Assembly (NCBI GenBank): GCA_003278925.1
Contig: QCCN01000006.1
Span: forward strand, 1 to 64,000
Reading direction: 5' to 3'
Origin: Prochlorococcus sp. AG-347-L17
Lineage (GTDB): Bacteria > Cyanobacteriota > Cyanobacteriia > PCC-6307 > Cyanobiaceae
Length of the DNA: 64,000 nt
A model generated the notes under the pieces. The model did no database searches. It saw nothing but the letters and a program-made list of their open reading frames with translations, and had not been told where the DNA came from. The position numbers and the translations under genes were made by a program. This document shows positions 14,862-21,743 of this stretch, one piece after another (the first letter of the stretch is position 1; every line of letters starts with the position of its first letter).

Positions 14862-15077
14862 TTAAGCAATATTAAAGGATTTGAAAACATAAAATAAACC
14901 TCCGATTAGGATAACTATGGCAGCTCCATAAAAGAGAAAAGGGATAATTGGATATTTATATAGTATGGACCTAACTTTTTGCTGTATGGCTTTTTTATCG
15001 AGTTGGGGTAACTTTATGTCTTCATTTTTTTCTCTAGGCGGAATACCTAAATTTTTTCTTCTCTTTGCCTCTCCCAT
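14862..15077 (-). CDS. DUF2839 membrane protein, second copy
   Basis: Starting at the Met of MGEAKRRKNLGIPPREKN gives 71 residues with the DUF2839 signature and a C-terminal membrane helix (IIPFLFYGAAIVILIGGLF). A longer ORF adds nine residues but would overlap the upstream gene by 25 bases, so the family start is preferred. The copy at 12461 is related. The role is unknown. Confidence 0.8.
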   Translation of the reverse strand: MGEAKRRKNLGIPPREKNEDIKLPQLDKKAIQQKVRSILYKYPIIPFLFYGAAIVILIGGLFYVFKSFNIA

Positions 15078-15079
15078 AA

Positions 15080-15316
15080 TTAATTCTGAGTTATGTTCAT
15101 ACATTTTAAATAATTCTTATCAGCTAAATCTAAAATTTGATTCCATTCTTCATGAGATGTTTCCAAATGATTTTTAAAATCTTTTTCAAATTTAAGAATA
15201 CATCTTTTTTCTATATTTTCTGGAGAATTATAATTTCTTAAAAAACTAATACTCAAATAAGATAATGATGAAAAAACTATAATTGCTATAGCAATTTTAA
15301 AACGATTCATATCCAA
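15080..15316 (-). CDS. Small membrane-anchored hypothetical protein
   Basis: This 78-residue protein has an N-terminal hydrophobic segment (RFKIAIAIIVFSSLSYLSIS) and a charged, probably periplasmic tail with two cysteines. It sits in a run of minus-strand genes: DUF3764 at 15307 upstream (10-base overlap) and DUF2839 at 14862 downstream (two-base gap). The tight packing suggests an operon. Confidence 0.6.
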   Translation of the reverse strand: MDMNRFKIAIAIIVFSSLSYLSISFLRNYNSPENIEKRCILKFEKDFKNHLETSHEEWNQILDLADKNYLKCMNITQN

Positions 15317-15582
15317 GATGATTCTTCCATACTTGAGAAATCAACTTTGTGACTTTTTATCCGTTCACTATTTGCTTGAAAAAAATTTTGAATATTTCCC
15401 TCTGGAGCCTCCTTTATATAAATTACTTTTTTAGGATCATCTTTACTGAATCCTCTAAAAAGTGGTTCAATATCAAATTCAGAATGTCTTAGATCTGCTT
15501 CTTTACTATCAAAAATTTTTACCCATTCTTCAAATGTATTTTCAATTTTAAAAGAAATTACGGTTGTTTTTTCCCTGGACAT
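15307..15582 (-). CDS. DUF3764 protein
   Basis: From the ATG at 15580-15582 the product is 91 residues beginning MSREKTTVISFKIENTFEEW, which matches DUF3764, a small alpha/beta family found mainly in marine cyanobacteria. A longer ORF to 15633 exists, but comparison with the second copy at 19577 supports the shorter start. It contains FSKDDPKKVIYIKEAPEGN, a strand-turn region also seen in the other copy as LDDPQRATVIFQGP. The function is unknown. Confidence 0.78.
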   Translation of the reverse strand: MSREKTTVISFKIENTFEEWVKIFDSKEADLRHSEFDIEPLFRGFSKDDPKKVIYIKEAPEGNIQNFFQANSERIKSHKVDFSSMEESSWI

Positions 15583-15780
15583 TAAAGAATAAGTTATTTT
15601 TTTTATATTTAAAGTTATATTAAACATTCTCAATTATTTAAACCATCTAATTTTGAAAACAAAATAACTCAAAGACAAAAATTTAATCTTAGTCTTTTAA
15701 GTAATTTTCAATAGAACTTTAAAAGAAAAATTATATAATTTTATTAACGGAAAAAATTAAAGAATAGATCTTAGAAATTC

Positions 15781-16203
15781 TTAATTAAAAGGTGTAGTGT
15801 TATTAGTAGGAGCTATTAATAGGATTTCAAAAACTATCCCAGTTATGGCAATTGGTAAAACCCAAATACCAATAAATCTATGATCAAAAAACCTCAAATG
15901 ATCTTCACCATTAAAAACATTCCTCAAAGCAGTAAATAGTGTTTCTGGTTGTTTATATGATGGACCATTTTCAGAGGGAGAATATGGTTTAACAAAAGCG
16001 GATGAGGAAGAAAACTTTGCAAACTTTCTAATCAAATAAATTGGCAAAACCCATATAGCAACAAATCTTCCTCCTAACCATTGCCTTGCATTAGGAAGGG
16101 CATACTCTTTTATAGATTTATTCTCTGGCATCCCAGATTCTAAATCTCTATAAATATTTTCTAAAGTATCTTTTTTATTTAATTCATTAATCATTAAATT
16201 CAC
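15781..16203 (-). CDS. Two-helix membrane protein with an internal duplication
   Basis: This 140-residue protein holds two related membrane modules, GGRFVAIWVLPIYLIRKF near residues 44-61 and DHRFIGIWVLPIAITG near residues 107-122, joined by a polar linker. The shared core is RF-x-x-IWVLPI. It is near the PsbF-like cluster (16806-17977), so a thylakoid role is plausible but unproven. No named family is recognised. Confidence 0.65.
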   Translation of the reverse strand: MNLMINELNKKDTLENIYRDLESGMPENKSIKEYALPNARQWLGGRFVAIWVLPIYLIRKFAKFSSSSAFVKPYSPSENGPSYKQPETLFTALRNVFNGEDHLRFFDHRFIGIWVLPIAITGIVFEILLIAPTNNTTPFN

Positions 16204-16298
16204 CTATAGATGAGATAAATTCTCTAAAAGTTAAATATTTAATAAAAATATTCCTAACTACTAAAATAACTAAAACGTAGTTAAGAATATTTTTTTTG

Positions 16299-16343
16299 GC
16301 TAGGTTCATAAAGACGGATTGTAAACCGTTGCAGATGCGCCAA
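16299..16343 (+). pseudogene. tRNA-Tyr-like remnant
   Basis: The stretch from GGCTAGGTTCAT through GACGGATTGTAAACCGTTG to GCGCC resembles the D arm, anticodon arm (GTA anticodon region) and variable arm of a cyanobacterial tRNA-Tyr. One base is missing in the anticodon stem. There is no acceptor stem or T arm, so it is a scar rather than a gene. Confidence 0.45.
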
Positions 16344-16689
16344 ATATCTACATATTATTTATAAAGAAAAAACTATTTTTTTAAAAGTAAATAATATACA
16401 AAGGCATAGATATTTTTTAATTGAAAGAGTTTATTTTTGATACTGAATTTTAACCTTATATTATTTTTTTTAAAAATATTTAAACCTCATTTTCTAAGAT
16501 TGCGAAAAAGAAAATGAGGTTAAAGGGAGGTTCTCATTACAAACCGTACTTATCAAAGCTAGCGGCTAGTAGATTGCCCTAATATCTACTTTTATATTTA
16601 TATAATGATTTTCTTAATTTAGAAAGATTAATTTTATACAAATAGGTGTTTAATATTTTATGTAGTTATTATCTAGGAAAAGCTAATTA
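16344..16689. other. AT-rich spacer with one strong hairpin
   Basis: No protein gene is convincing here. The spacer holds a perfect 13-base-pair hairpin at 16483-16521 and a stretch at 16521-16590 that ends in ATATCTAC, as the tRNA-like scar at 16299 does. Confidence 0.5.
16483..16521. repeat. 13-base-pair inverted repeat
   Basis: AACCTCATTTTCT (16483-16495) and its exact complement AGAAAATGAGGTT (16509-16521) flank a 13-base loop. No T run follows on either side, so it is a poor terminator and more likely an RNA structure or protein site. Confidence 0.8.
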
Positions 16690-16773
16690 ATGCACTTACT
16701 ATTCTTATTGAAAGATGAAAAAAAGCGTAAAGAGAAACTGCGAAAAATAAATACTGCTCTATTGGAATCATGA
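16690..16773 (+). CDS. 27-residue basic peptide ORF
   Basis: The ORF reads MHLLFLLKDEKKRKEKLRKI and ends at a TGA at 16771. It has a short hydrophobic start and a basic helix. There is no good ribosome site, so it is only a possible gene. Confidence 0.3.
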   Translation: MHLLFLLKDEKKRKEKLRKINTALLES

Positions 16774-16805
16774 AAATTTAATAAATAAAAATAAATGAAT
16801 TTAAT

Positions 16806-16994
16806 TTAATTTTTTGTTAAAAAGATATTTTCCAAAATATAACTTTGGTCTGTTGATTGATTTTTTAAAGTCATTTTTTTTGAAAAATTATCATCAGGTA
16901 ATTTAAAAGCACCCCATTTTCTGAGCCAAAATAAGGTATAGAAAAAGGCAATTACGAAGGGGGCTCCCACAATAAAGAATCTAATATCCATCAA
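16806..16994 (-). CDS. Small membrane protein with photosystem-like N-terminal module
   Basis: This 62-residue protein begins MMDIRFFIVGAPFVIAFFYT, continuing FWLRKWGAFKLP. The module closely matches the first 40 residues of its upstream neighbour at 17004 ([19 protein letters not shown]). The tail after residue 40 is polar and unrelated. The second Met is the likelier start by that comparison. It lies nine bases after the neighbour on the same strand, so the two are co-transcribed. Thylakoid function is inferred from the neighbour only. Confidence 0.65.
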   Translation of the reverse strand: MMDIRFFIVGAPFVIAFFYTLFWLRKWGAFKLPDDNFSKKMTLKNQSTDQSYILENIFLTKN

Positions 16995-17003
16995 AGTAAC
17001 TAA

Positions 17004-17300
17004 TTAATAAGATTTAAACTGCATTGCCAAAATTGCTCCGAGAAAGAAAACAGTTGGAATTCCTAAAGCGTTTACAGCTGCAGTTCTTACAGTAAATACG
17101 GGATAACCTTCTTCTGGTCTCCCTGTATCAGGAATTAGTGCAGAATCTTCCCATACTTGATAGTTTTTGAAAGGAGCAATTCCTTTCTTAGGTAGTCCAA
17201 GTGGTGTCAATCTAAATACATCCCATCTACCTAACCAAAAAACTGTAAATATCCATGAAAATACTATCGGTGTAATAACAAGTAAAACTCTAAAATCCAT
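17004..17300 (-). CDS. PsbF-like (cytochrome b559 beta-like) protein lacking the heme histidine
   Basis: This 98-residue protein has two membrane segments. Residues 1-40 are a module starting [16 protein letters not shown]. Residues 66-96 match the PsbF helix: [20 protein letters not shown] then [10 protein letters not shown]. In PsbF the fourth-helix-turn residue before the ALAIP motif is the heme ligand His; here it is Asn77, and the usual aromatic after the Arg is Thr. It therefore cannot bind heme as cytochrome b559 does. The true psbEFLJ operon is expected elsewhere in the genome. The role may be in photosystem assembly or an altered reaction centre; this is inference. Confidence 0.75.
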   Translation of the reverse strand: MDFRVLLVITPIVFSWIFTVFWLGRWDVFRLTPLGLPKKGIAPFKNYQVWEDSALIPDTGRPEEGYPVFTVRTAAVNALGIPTVFFLGAILAMQFKSY

Positions 17301-17408
17301 TTCTATAAAGTAATAATAAATTTGATAATTATTTTGACCTTTTAAAATTAATAATTAATTAAATCATTAACTTATATTTATATAAAAACACTTAATAACA
17401 TTATTTTT

Positions 17409-17443
17409 AATCATTAATCACAACTAATTATGATTAATTGATT
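17409..17443. promoter_or_regulatory. Inverted repeat between divergent membrane-protein genes
   Basis: AATCATTAATCA (17409-17420) and TGATTAATTGATT (17431-17443) form a 12-base-pair arm with one bulged T, around the loop CAACTAATTA. It sits between the divergent genes at 17300 and 17528, where an operator shared by both would be expected. Confidence 0.45.
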
Positions 17444-17527
17444 TTTGTTAAGTATATTTTTTTAATAAAAATATTTGAATATTTAGTTTGATGTAGATTT
17501 AATTTAATTAAAAAAATTAAATTAAAT

Positions 17528-17893
17528 ATGGAAAATTTTAGATTTTTACTTTTTGGAATCGCAGGTGTAAGTGTTGTTTTTTGGGTTGCAGTAATAGCAT
17601 TGTGGCATACTTATATGTTCCCAAAATTCTTTAATGAAGATAAAGGTTTAAATTCAGTTATCAATCAAGAATTGAATGTCTCAACCGAACCCATTTTAGG
17701 AAGCTTGGTTAAAAGTAATAATTTCAAAAGTAAGGATAAATATTCAATGAAAAATTTAGTCGTGGCAGATTTTTCATCAAGCAACAATTTCTCATTAAAT
17801 AAACTCTATACAACGGTAATGATAGGCGTAACATTTGCAAGTTTTATATTTCTCACTTATGGATTAAGTAGTTCTATTACATCGATTAGTTAA
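17528..17893 (+). CDS. Two-helix membrane protein divergent from the PsbF-like gene
   Basis: This 121-residue protein starts MENFRFLLFGIAGVSVVFWV and has a second helix near its end (TTVMIGVTFASFIFLTYGLS). Between them is a polar segment of about 50 residues. The N-terminus resembles the first modules of 16806 and 17004 (M-x-x-RFxLxGI and a W/F-rich helix end). Divergence from those genes over a shared spacer suggests common control. Confidence 0.6.
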   Translation: MENFRFLLFGIAGVSVVFWVAVIALWHTYMFPKFFNEDKGLNSVINQELNVSTEPILGSLVKSNNFKSKDKYSMKNLVVADFSSSNNFSLNKLYTTVMIGVTFASFIFLTYGLSSSITSIS

Positions 17894-17977
17894 ATGGATT
17901 CTATATATGTAATTGTTTTCTTAATTTGCTTCCTTTATTTTATTTTCGACTCTTTAAAAAATACAGGTATCAAGTAA
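17894..17977 (+). CDS. 27-residue single-helix peptide
   Basis: The ORF starts immediately after the previous stop (TAAATG) and reads MDSIYVIVFLICFLYFIFDS before a short polar end. Gapless coupling and a complete membrane helix suggest a real tiny membrane subunit, similar in scale to Psb or Pet small subunits. Confidence 0.45.
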   Translation: MDSIYVIVFLICFLYFIFDSLKNTGIK

Positions 17978-18357
17978 ATTGTTAATGTTTTTCGCCCTTC
18001 AATAAAATTTTTCTCCTTATATAAAAGAAAACTAATGTAGTTATTATCATCACCGGTGGATGGAATGAGATTGAATTAAGGTATTCATAATAACTAAAGT
18101 TTTCCAATTAATTTAAAACAAACTTTAAAAACTATATCCTTTTTTTGAATCTCAATTTGATATAAATAAACCATTCTTATGTATAAAATGTTTATTTAAT
18201 TTATATGTTTATTTTAAGTTTTTAGTAAATAAAGATTTTCAAATAGGATGATCATCTAATCCTTCTCTTAAAAGAACTCAAAGCAAGTAAAAACCAATTA
18301 GTAAATAACACTCTATCCAGGTTTATAATATTTTAATGAATTATTTAGAATAAAAGA
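17978..18357. other. AT-rich spacer
   Basis: About 380 bases with no convincing gene, hairpin or repeat. It includes the promoter region for the gene at 18358, but no clear consensus boxes. Confidence 0.4.
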
Positions 18358-18555
18358 ATGATTAGTTCTGTTAATTTAAAAGATTTACCTATTCAAGATT
18401 TGGTTATCTCAGGGTTAATAATATTTATTATGTCGACAATTATTGCCAATATTTATGACCCATTATTAGGAATAACTTATGCATTTGGTAATATACTCAC
18501 TCTTACTTTTTTGAGTTGGTTATACAAAGAAACATGGAGTGATCCAAGTCAATAA
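18358..18555 (+). CDS. Two-helix membrane hypothetical protein
   Basis: This 65-residue protein has two hydrophobic stretches (DLVISGLIIFIMSTIIANI and AFGNILTLTFLSWLY) joined by YDPLLGIT, ending in a polar KETWSDPSQ. It is a likely thylakoid or plasma-membrane protein, but no family is recognised. Confidence 0.6.
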   Translation: MISSVNLKDLPIQDLVISGLIIFIMSTIIANIYDPLLGITYAFGNILTLTFLSWLYKETWSDPSQ

Positions 18556-18628
18556 ATCTAATTAAGAAAAAAGATAAATAAAAAACTACTTCTGTATTTT
18601 TAATTTCGAGGAATACTTTAAATTAACA

Positions 18629-18787
18629 ATGTACGTTGCAAGAAGAGAAAGTATCAAAAAAAATAATAAGCTTTCCAAGGTAGATTGGGGCATAACCATG
18701 AGTAGTACCAAAAATGATATATCTTTAAAGAAACGAATTCTGAAAAAAAATCAACCCTTTCTTTATTTTTTATTCTCAAACTTATAA
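18629..18787 (+). CDS. 52-residue basic hypothetical ORF
   Basis: The ORF begins MYVARRESIKKNNKLSKVDW and stays basic to an aromatic end (FLYFLFSNL). GAGGAA lies about 15 bases upstream. The composition is plausible but no relative is known to me. Confidence 0.4.
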   Translation: MYVARRESIKKNNKLSKVDWGITMSSTKNDISLKKRILKKNQPFLYFLFSNL

Positions 18788-18828
18788 ATTTAATTTGTCT
18801 TATAAAATTTCTGAGATTTATATTGATT

Positions 18829-19185
18829 TTAATTTGAAAAATATTTTTCTGCCCTCCTAAAGGCTTTTATTGCTCCTTTATAATCAAGATTTTTTAATCT
18901 TTCCTTACTTTTTTGTTCCAACATTTTTGCTATCTCATTTCTCTTAATTTCATCAATTTTCAGCTTATGATCGAATATAAGATCAAATTTTGAAGAATAT
19001 AAACTAGATAATTCTTCTCTATATTTTTCAATAATTTTTTCATCACAAGATTTGGATTTCAATATTTCATTAGCCTTCATTTTGTCATCTATTGCCCCTT
19101 TAAAATTTCCTAGTTTAAATTTCTTTTCACTTGATCTCGTTAGCTTGATAATATCTCCCAATATCAATTCATTAGAATCTTTCAT
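18829..19185 (-). CDS. Helical hypothetical protein with TPR-like repeats
   Basis: This 118-residue protein is charged and mostly helical. Two segments share a TPR-like pattern: KKFKLGNFKGAIDDKMKANE near residues 21-40 and RLKNLDYKGAIKAFRRAEKY near residues 96-115, both built around N/LDYKGAI. It probably mediates protein contacts. No signal or membrane segment is seen. Confidence 0.6.
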   Translation of the reverse strand: MKDSNELILGDIIKLTRSSEKKFKLGNFKGAIDDKMKANEILKSKSCDEKIIEKYREELSSLYSSKFDLIFDHKLKIDEIKRNEIAKMLEQKSKERLKNLDYKGAIKAFRRAEKYFSN

Positions 19186-19262
19186 TTATTTATCTGACAC
19201 TAGGTTAATGCTATCAGAATAAAGAAAAGACAACTTTTTTTAATACTCAAATAATTAAACAA

Positions 19263-19589
19263 TTAACCAATAACAAGTCCTTTTTTAAGAAGTAAATCAA
19301 AAACCTCCACACTTTTTGTTTTCCCAAATTTGGGGGGCTTGTGTAAATCTAATATTTCAGCAAGGCACATAATCCAATAAGTATCTTTTTTTAAATTTAG
19401 ACCTTCGCAAATATGGGTTGGGGCCGATTTAAAACAGCCAAAATCTGTTGATATATTAATGTTCATGATTTGAGTTTCAAGTTCCAGACTTAAAAGTTCT
19501 ATTTCTTGCTCAGAAAGGGATGTCCCAAAAGAATATGATTCAATTAAAAGTTGATAATTCATAAAAGATTTATTTTTCAAGAAATCCAT
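19263..19589 (-). CDS. Small hypothetical protein, paralog of 25510
   Basis: This 108-residue protein ends with GLNLKKDTYWIMCLAEILDL and GKTKSVEVFDLLLKKGLV. Both segments align with the protein at 25510 (GLDEKSCWQLCCAAVLDS and GKNRVDDFKKLINRYEI). By that comparison the second Met (about 19562) could be the true start. It overlaps the DUF3764 stop by 13 bases, so the pair is co-transcribed. The function is unknown. Confidence 0.62.
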   Translation of the reverse strand: MDFLKNKSFMNYQLLIESYSFGTSLSEQEIELLSLELETQIMNINISTDFGCFKSAPTHICEGLNLKKDTYWIMCLAEILDLHKPPKFGKTKSVEVFDLLLKKGLVIG

Positions 19590-19858
19590 CGAGTTATTTT
19601 TGTACCCGCATATATATGCCCTGAAGCTTCAACAATAGGTTTTGTTTCAGGGTTCATAAAAATATCGTATAGAACATTTTTTGGTCCTTGAAAAATTACA
19701 GTCGCCCGTTGAGGATCATCTAATGATTTACCAATATAAAAAGTTTTAACTCCCATTTCTTTAAACATCGACTGCTGTTCCTCAGCATTCATATGAGATT
19801 CATATTGTTCAAAAGTATTACTTAGTTGAAAATCTAAAATAGTCGTTTCAATAGTCAT
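19577..19858 (-). CDS. DUF3764 protein, second copy
   Basis: The product starts MTIETTILDFQLSNTFEQYE, matching the DUF3764 copy at 15307 in its first strand and NTFE helix. A longer ORF adds 14 residues, but the family start is preferred. It contains YIGKSLDDPQRATVIFQGPK, the second conserved region. The role is unknown; the gene leads a two-gene unit with 19263. Confidence 0.78.
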   Translation of the reverse strand: MTIETTILDFQLSNTFEQYESHMNAEEQQSMFKEMGVKTFYIGKSLDDPQRATVIFQGPKNVLYDIFMNPETKPIVEASGHIYAGTKITRWIS

Positions 19859-19996
19859 AGCAAAAATGAGATTTTTTTTAGATTTTAAATCTTTTTGCAA
19901 AAAAATAATTGAATAAAGATTAGTTTTTATTAAGCAATGTATTAACTAATTTTTATTTATGGGTTATAAATCAACTATAAAAAACAGATTTTAATT

Positions 19997-21340
19997 TTGG
20001 ACTCAAAAATTTCTCCAAGAGAACAATGGACTAGTAAGTTGGGATTCATTCTTGCAGCTGCTGGTAGCGCAGTAGGTCTTGGTAACCTCTGGGGTTTCGC
20101 CTACAGAGCCTCTCAAGGTGGAGGTGCTGCTTTTGTACTTTTATATATACTAATCGTTATAATTGTCTGCCTTCCGGTATTTGTTGCTGAGATGGCTTTA
20201 GGAAGAAACGCCACTGCAAGCACATTGCTTGCACCAGTAAAGTTAGCTGGAAAAAATTGGTATCCATTAGGAATTCTTTTTTTTATAGCTCCCTTGGGAA
20301 TAGCATCATATTATTCAGTCATAATGGGGTGGACCGCAGATACCTTGTTCCATTCATTATTTTTTGGATTACCAAAAAATTTAAGTGAAGCAGAAGCTTT
20401 CTTTGGCTCAATTAGTAGTGGTAGCAGTGTTTTATTGGGGCACCTATTAAGTCTTGTTCTTACAGCCATAATAGTTTCATCAGGGATAAAAAAAGGAATC
20501 GAAAAGGTGACACGATTCTTTATGCCTATACTTTTTATCATTCTTCTATCGCTAGCAATATGGGCCACTTCACTTTCAGGCGCATGGGAAGGATACAAAA
20601 CATTTTTGTTTAAGTTTGACTTTGATGAATTAAGGAACCCTCAAACAATAAGAAATGCTTTTACACAAGCTTTCTTTTCTTTAAGTTTAGGAATTGGAGT
20701 TATGGTGACTTATGCTTCCTATTTAAATAAGAAGAGTAATCTTCCAAAACTAAGTTTTGGAGTTGCTTCATTAGATACTTTGGTGGGTCTTATGGCAGGA
20801 CTTATTACTTTTCCTATTGTTTTAACATTTGGTTTAAGTGATGCTATTTCTGAATCAACAGTTGGTGCATTATTTATATCAATTCCTACGGGCCTTGGTT
20901 CATATGGAGCGGTTGGAAGAATTGTAGCTGTTGCATTTTTTGCACTAGCTTATATTGCAGCAATAACTTCCTCTGTTTCATTATTGGAAGTTCCAGTTTC
21001 CTCTTTAATGGATAAATTTGGTTTTAAAAGAGAAAAATCTGTTTGGCTGATAACTCTTTTCCTATTTTTAGCAGGCATTCCTTCTGCATTGAACTTAAAC
21101 ATTCTTGGAACTATTGATTCGATTTTTGGAGGAGTATTACTTATCTTTGGTGGATTCTTGGTTACTTTCTTTATGGGATGGGTAGTACCTGGAAAGTTTA
21201 ATGAAGAACTTAGTGATTCAAAAGTAGGCATCAAAACGACACGTTATTTGAAATTCATGACAAGGTGGGTTGCGCCCCCAATTATTGGTTTTGGACTATT
21301 TATTAGTGTGTTTGATTTGCTCAAAGGCTGGGTAAGTTAA
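19997..21340 (+). CDS. Sodium-dependent NSS-family transporter
   Basis: This 447-residue protein has about 12 hydrophobic helices and the LeuT/NSS entry motif SKLGFILAAAGSAVGLGNLW at residues 13-32. The family couples sodium influx to uptake of amino acids or related small organic solutes. The usual LRFP or WRFP gate reads WGFAYRASQGGGAAF here, so the extracellular gate arginine is replaced by Gly. The start is a TTG placed just before the conserved N-terminus. The substrate cannot be told. It stands alone with a 400-base gap downstream. Confidence 0.88.
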   Translation: MDSKISPREQWTSKLGFILAAAGSAVGLGNLWGFAYRASQGGGAAFVLLYILIVIIVCLPVFVAEMALGRNATASTLLAPVKLAGKNWYPLGILFFIAPLGIASYYSVIMGWTADTLFHSLFFGLPKNLSEAEAFFGSISSGSSVLLGHLLSLVLTAIIVSSGIKKGIEKVTRFFMPILFIILLSLAIWATSLSGAWEGYKTFLFKFDFDELRNPQTIRNAFTQAFFSLSLGIGVMVTYASYLNKKSNLPKLSFGVASLDTLVGLMAGLITFPIVLTFGLSDAISESTVGALFISIPTGLGSYGAVGRIVAVAFFALAYIAAITSSVSLLEVPVSSLMDKFGFKREKSVWLITLFLFLAGIPSALNLNILGTIDSIFGGVLLIFGGFLVTFFMGWVVPGKFNEELSDSKVGIKTTRYLKFMTRWVAPPIIGFGLFISVFDLLKGWVS

Positions 21341-21743
21341 AAATATATTAAAAATAATAATGTATAAAATTGAATTAATTTACTGCGATATAGTGCAAAA
21401 ATAGGGGGTAGGCACAAAGCTTTAAGCTATTAAATTTCTTATATGTTTTTTGAGAATTTTGAGCAAAATAAAAAAATTTAATCAAAAAAACAAGTATTAC
21501 CAATGACTTCTATTAAAAGCTAAATATTATGAAAATTTCCTTTTGAAATTTTTCAGAGGCAAAAAGTTTTTTCAAGACAATAAATATACTGCAGAACTTT
21601 TTTTTAATGAAGTATTAAATTTTAACTTCTATTTAATCTCAAACGTGTCGGCAAAAACCATCCCTAATAGAATCTATATAAAATACATTTAGATGTTTAA
21701 TTTAAAGAAATTTGAACGCCTAAAAGAATAGATAACAAATTTG
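21341..21743. other. AT-rich spacer before selO
   Basis: About 400 bases with no gene, clear terminator or repeat. A short palindrome AGCTTTAAGCT is present near 21419, which I do not consider meaningful. Confidence 0.4.

Noticed and set aside
15781..16203. Possible cytochrome b559-like helices with Trp for His
   Set aside because: The Arg-to-Pro spacing does not fit the b559 signature; only general helix similarity remains.
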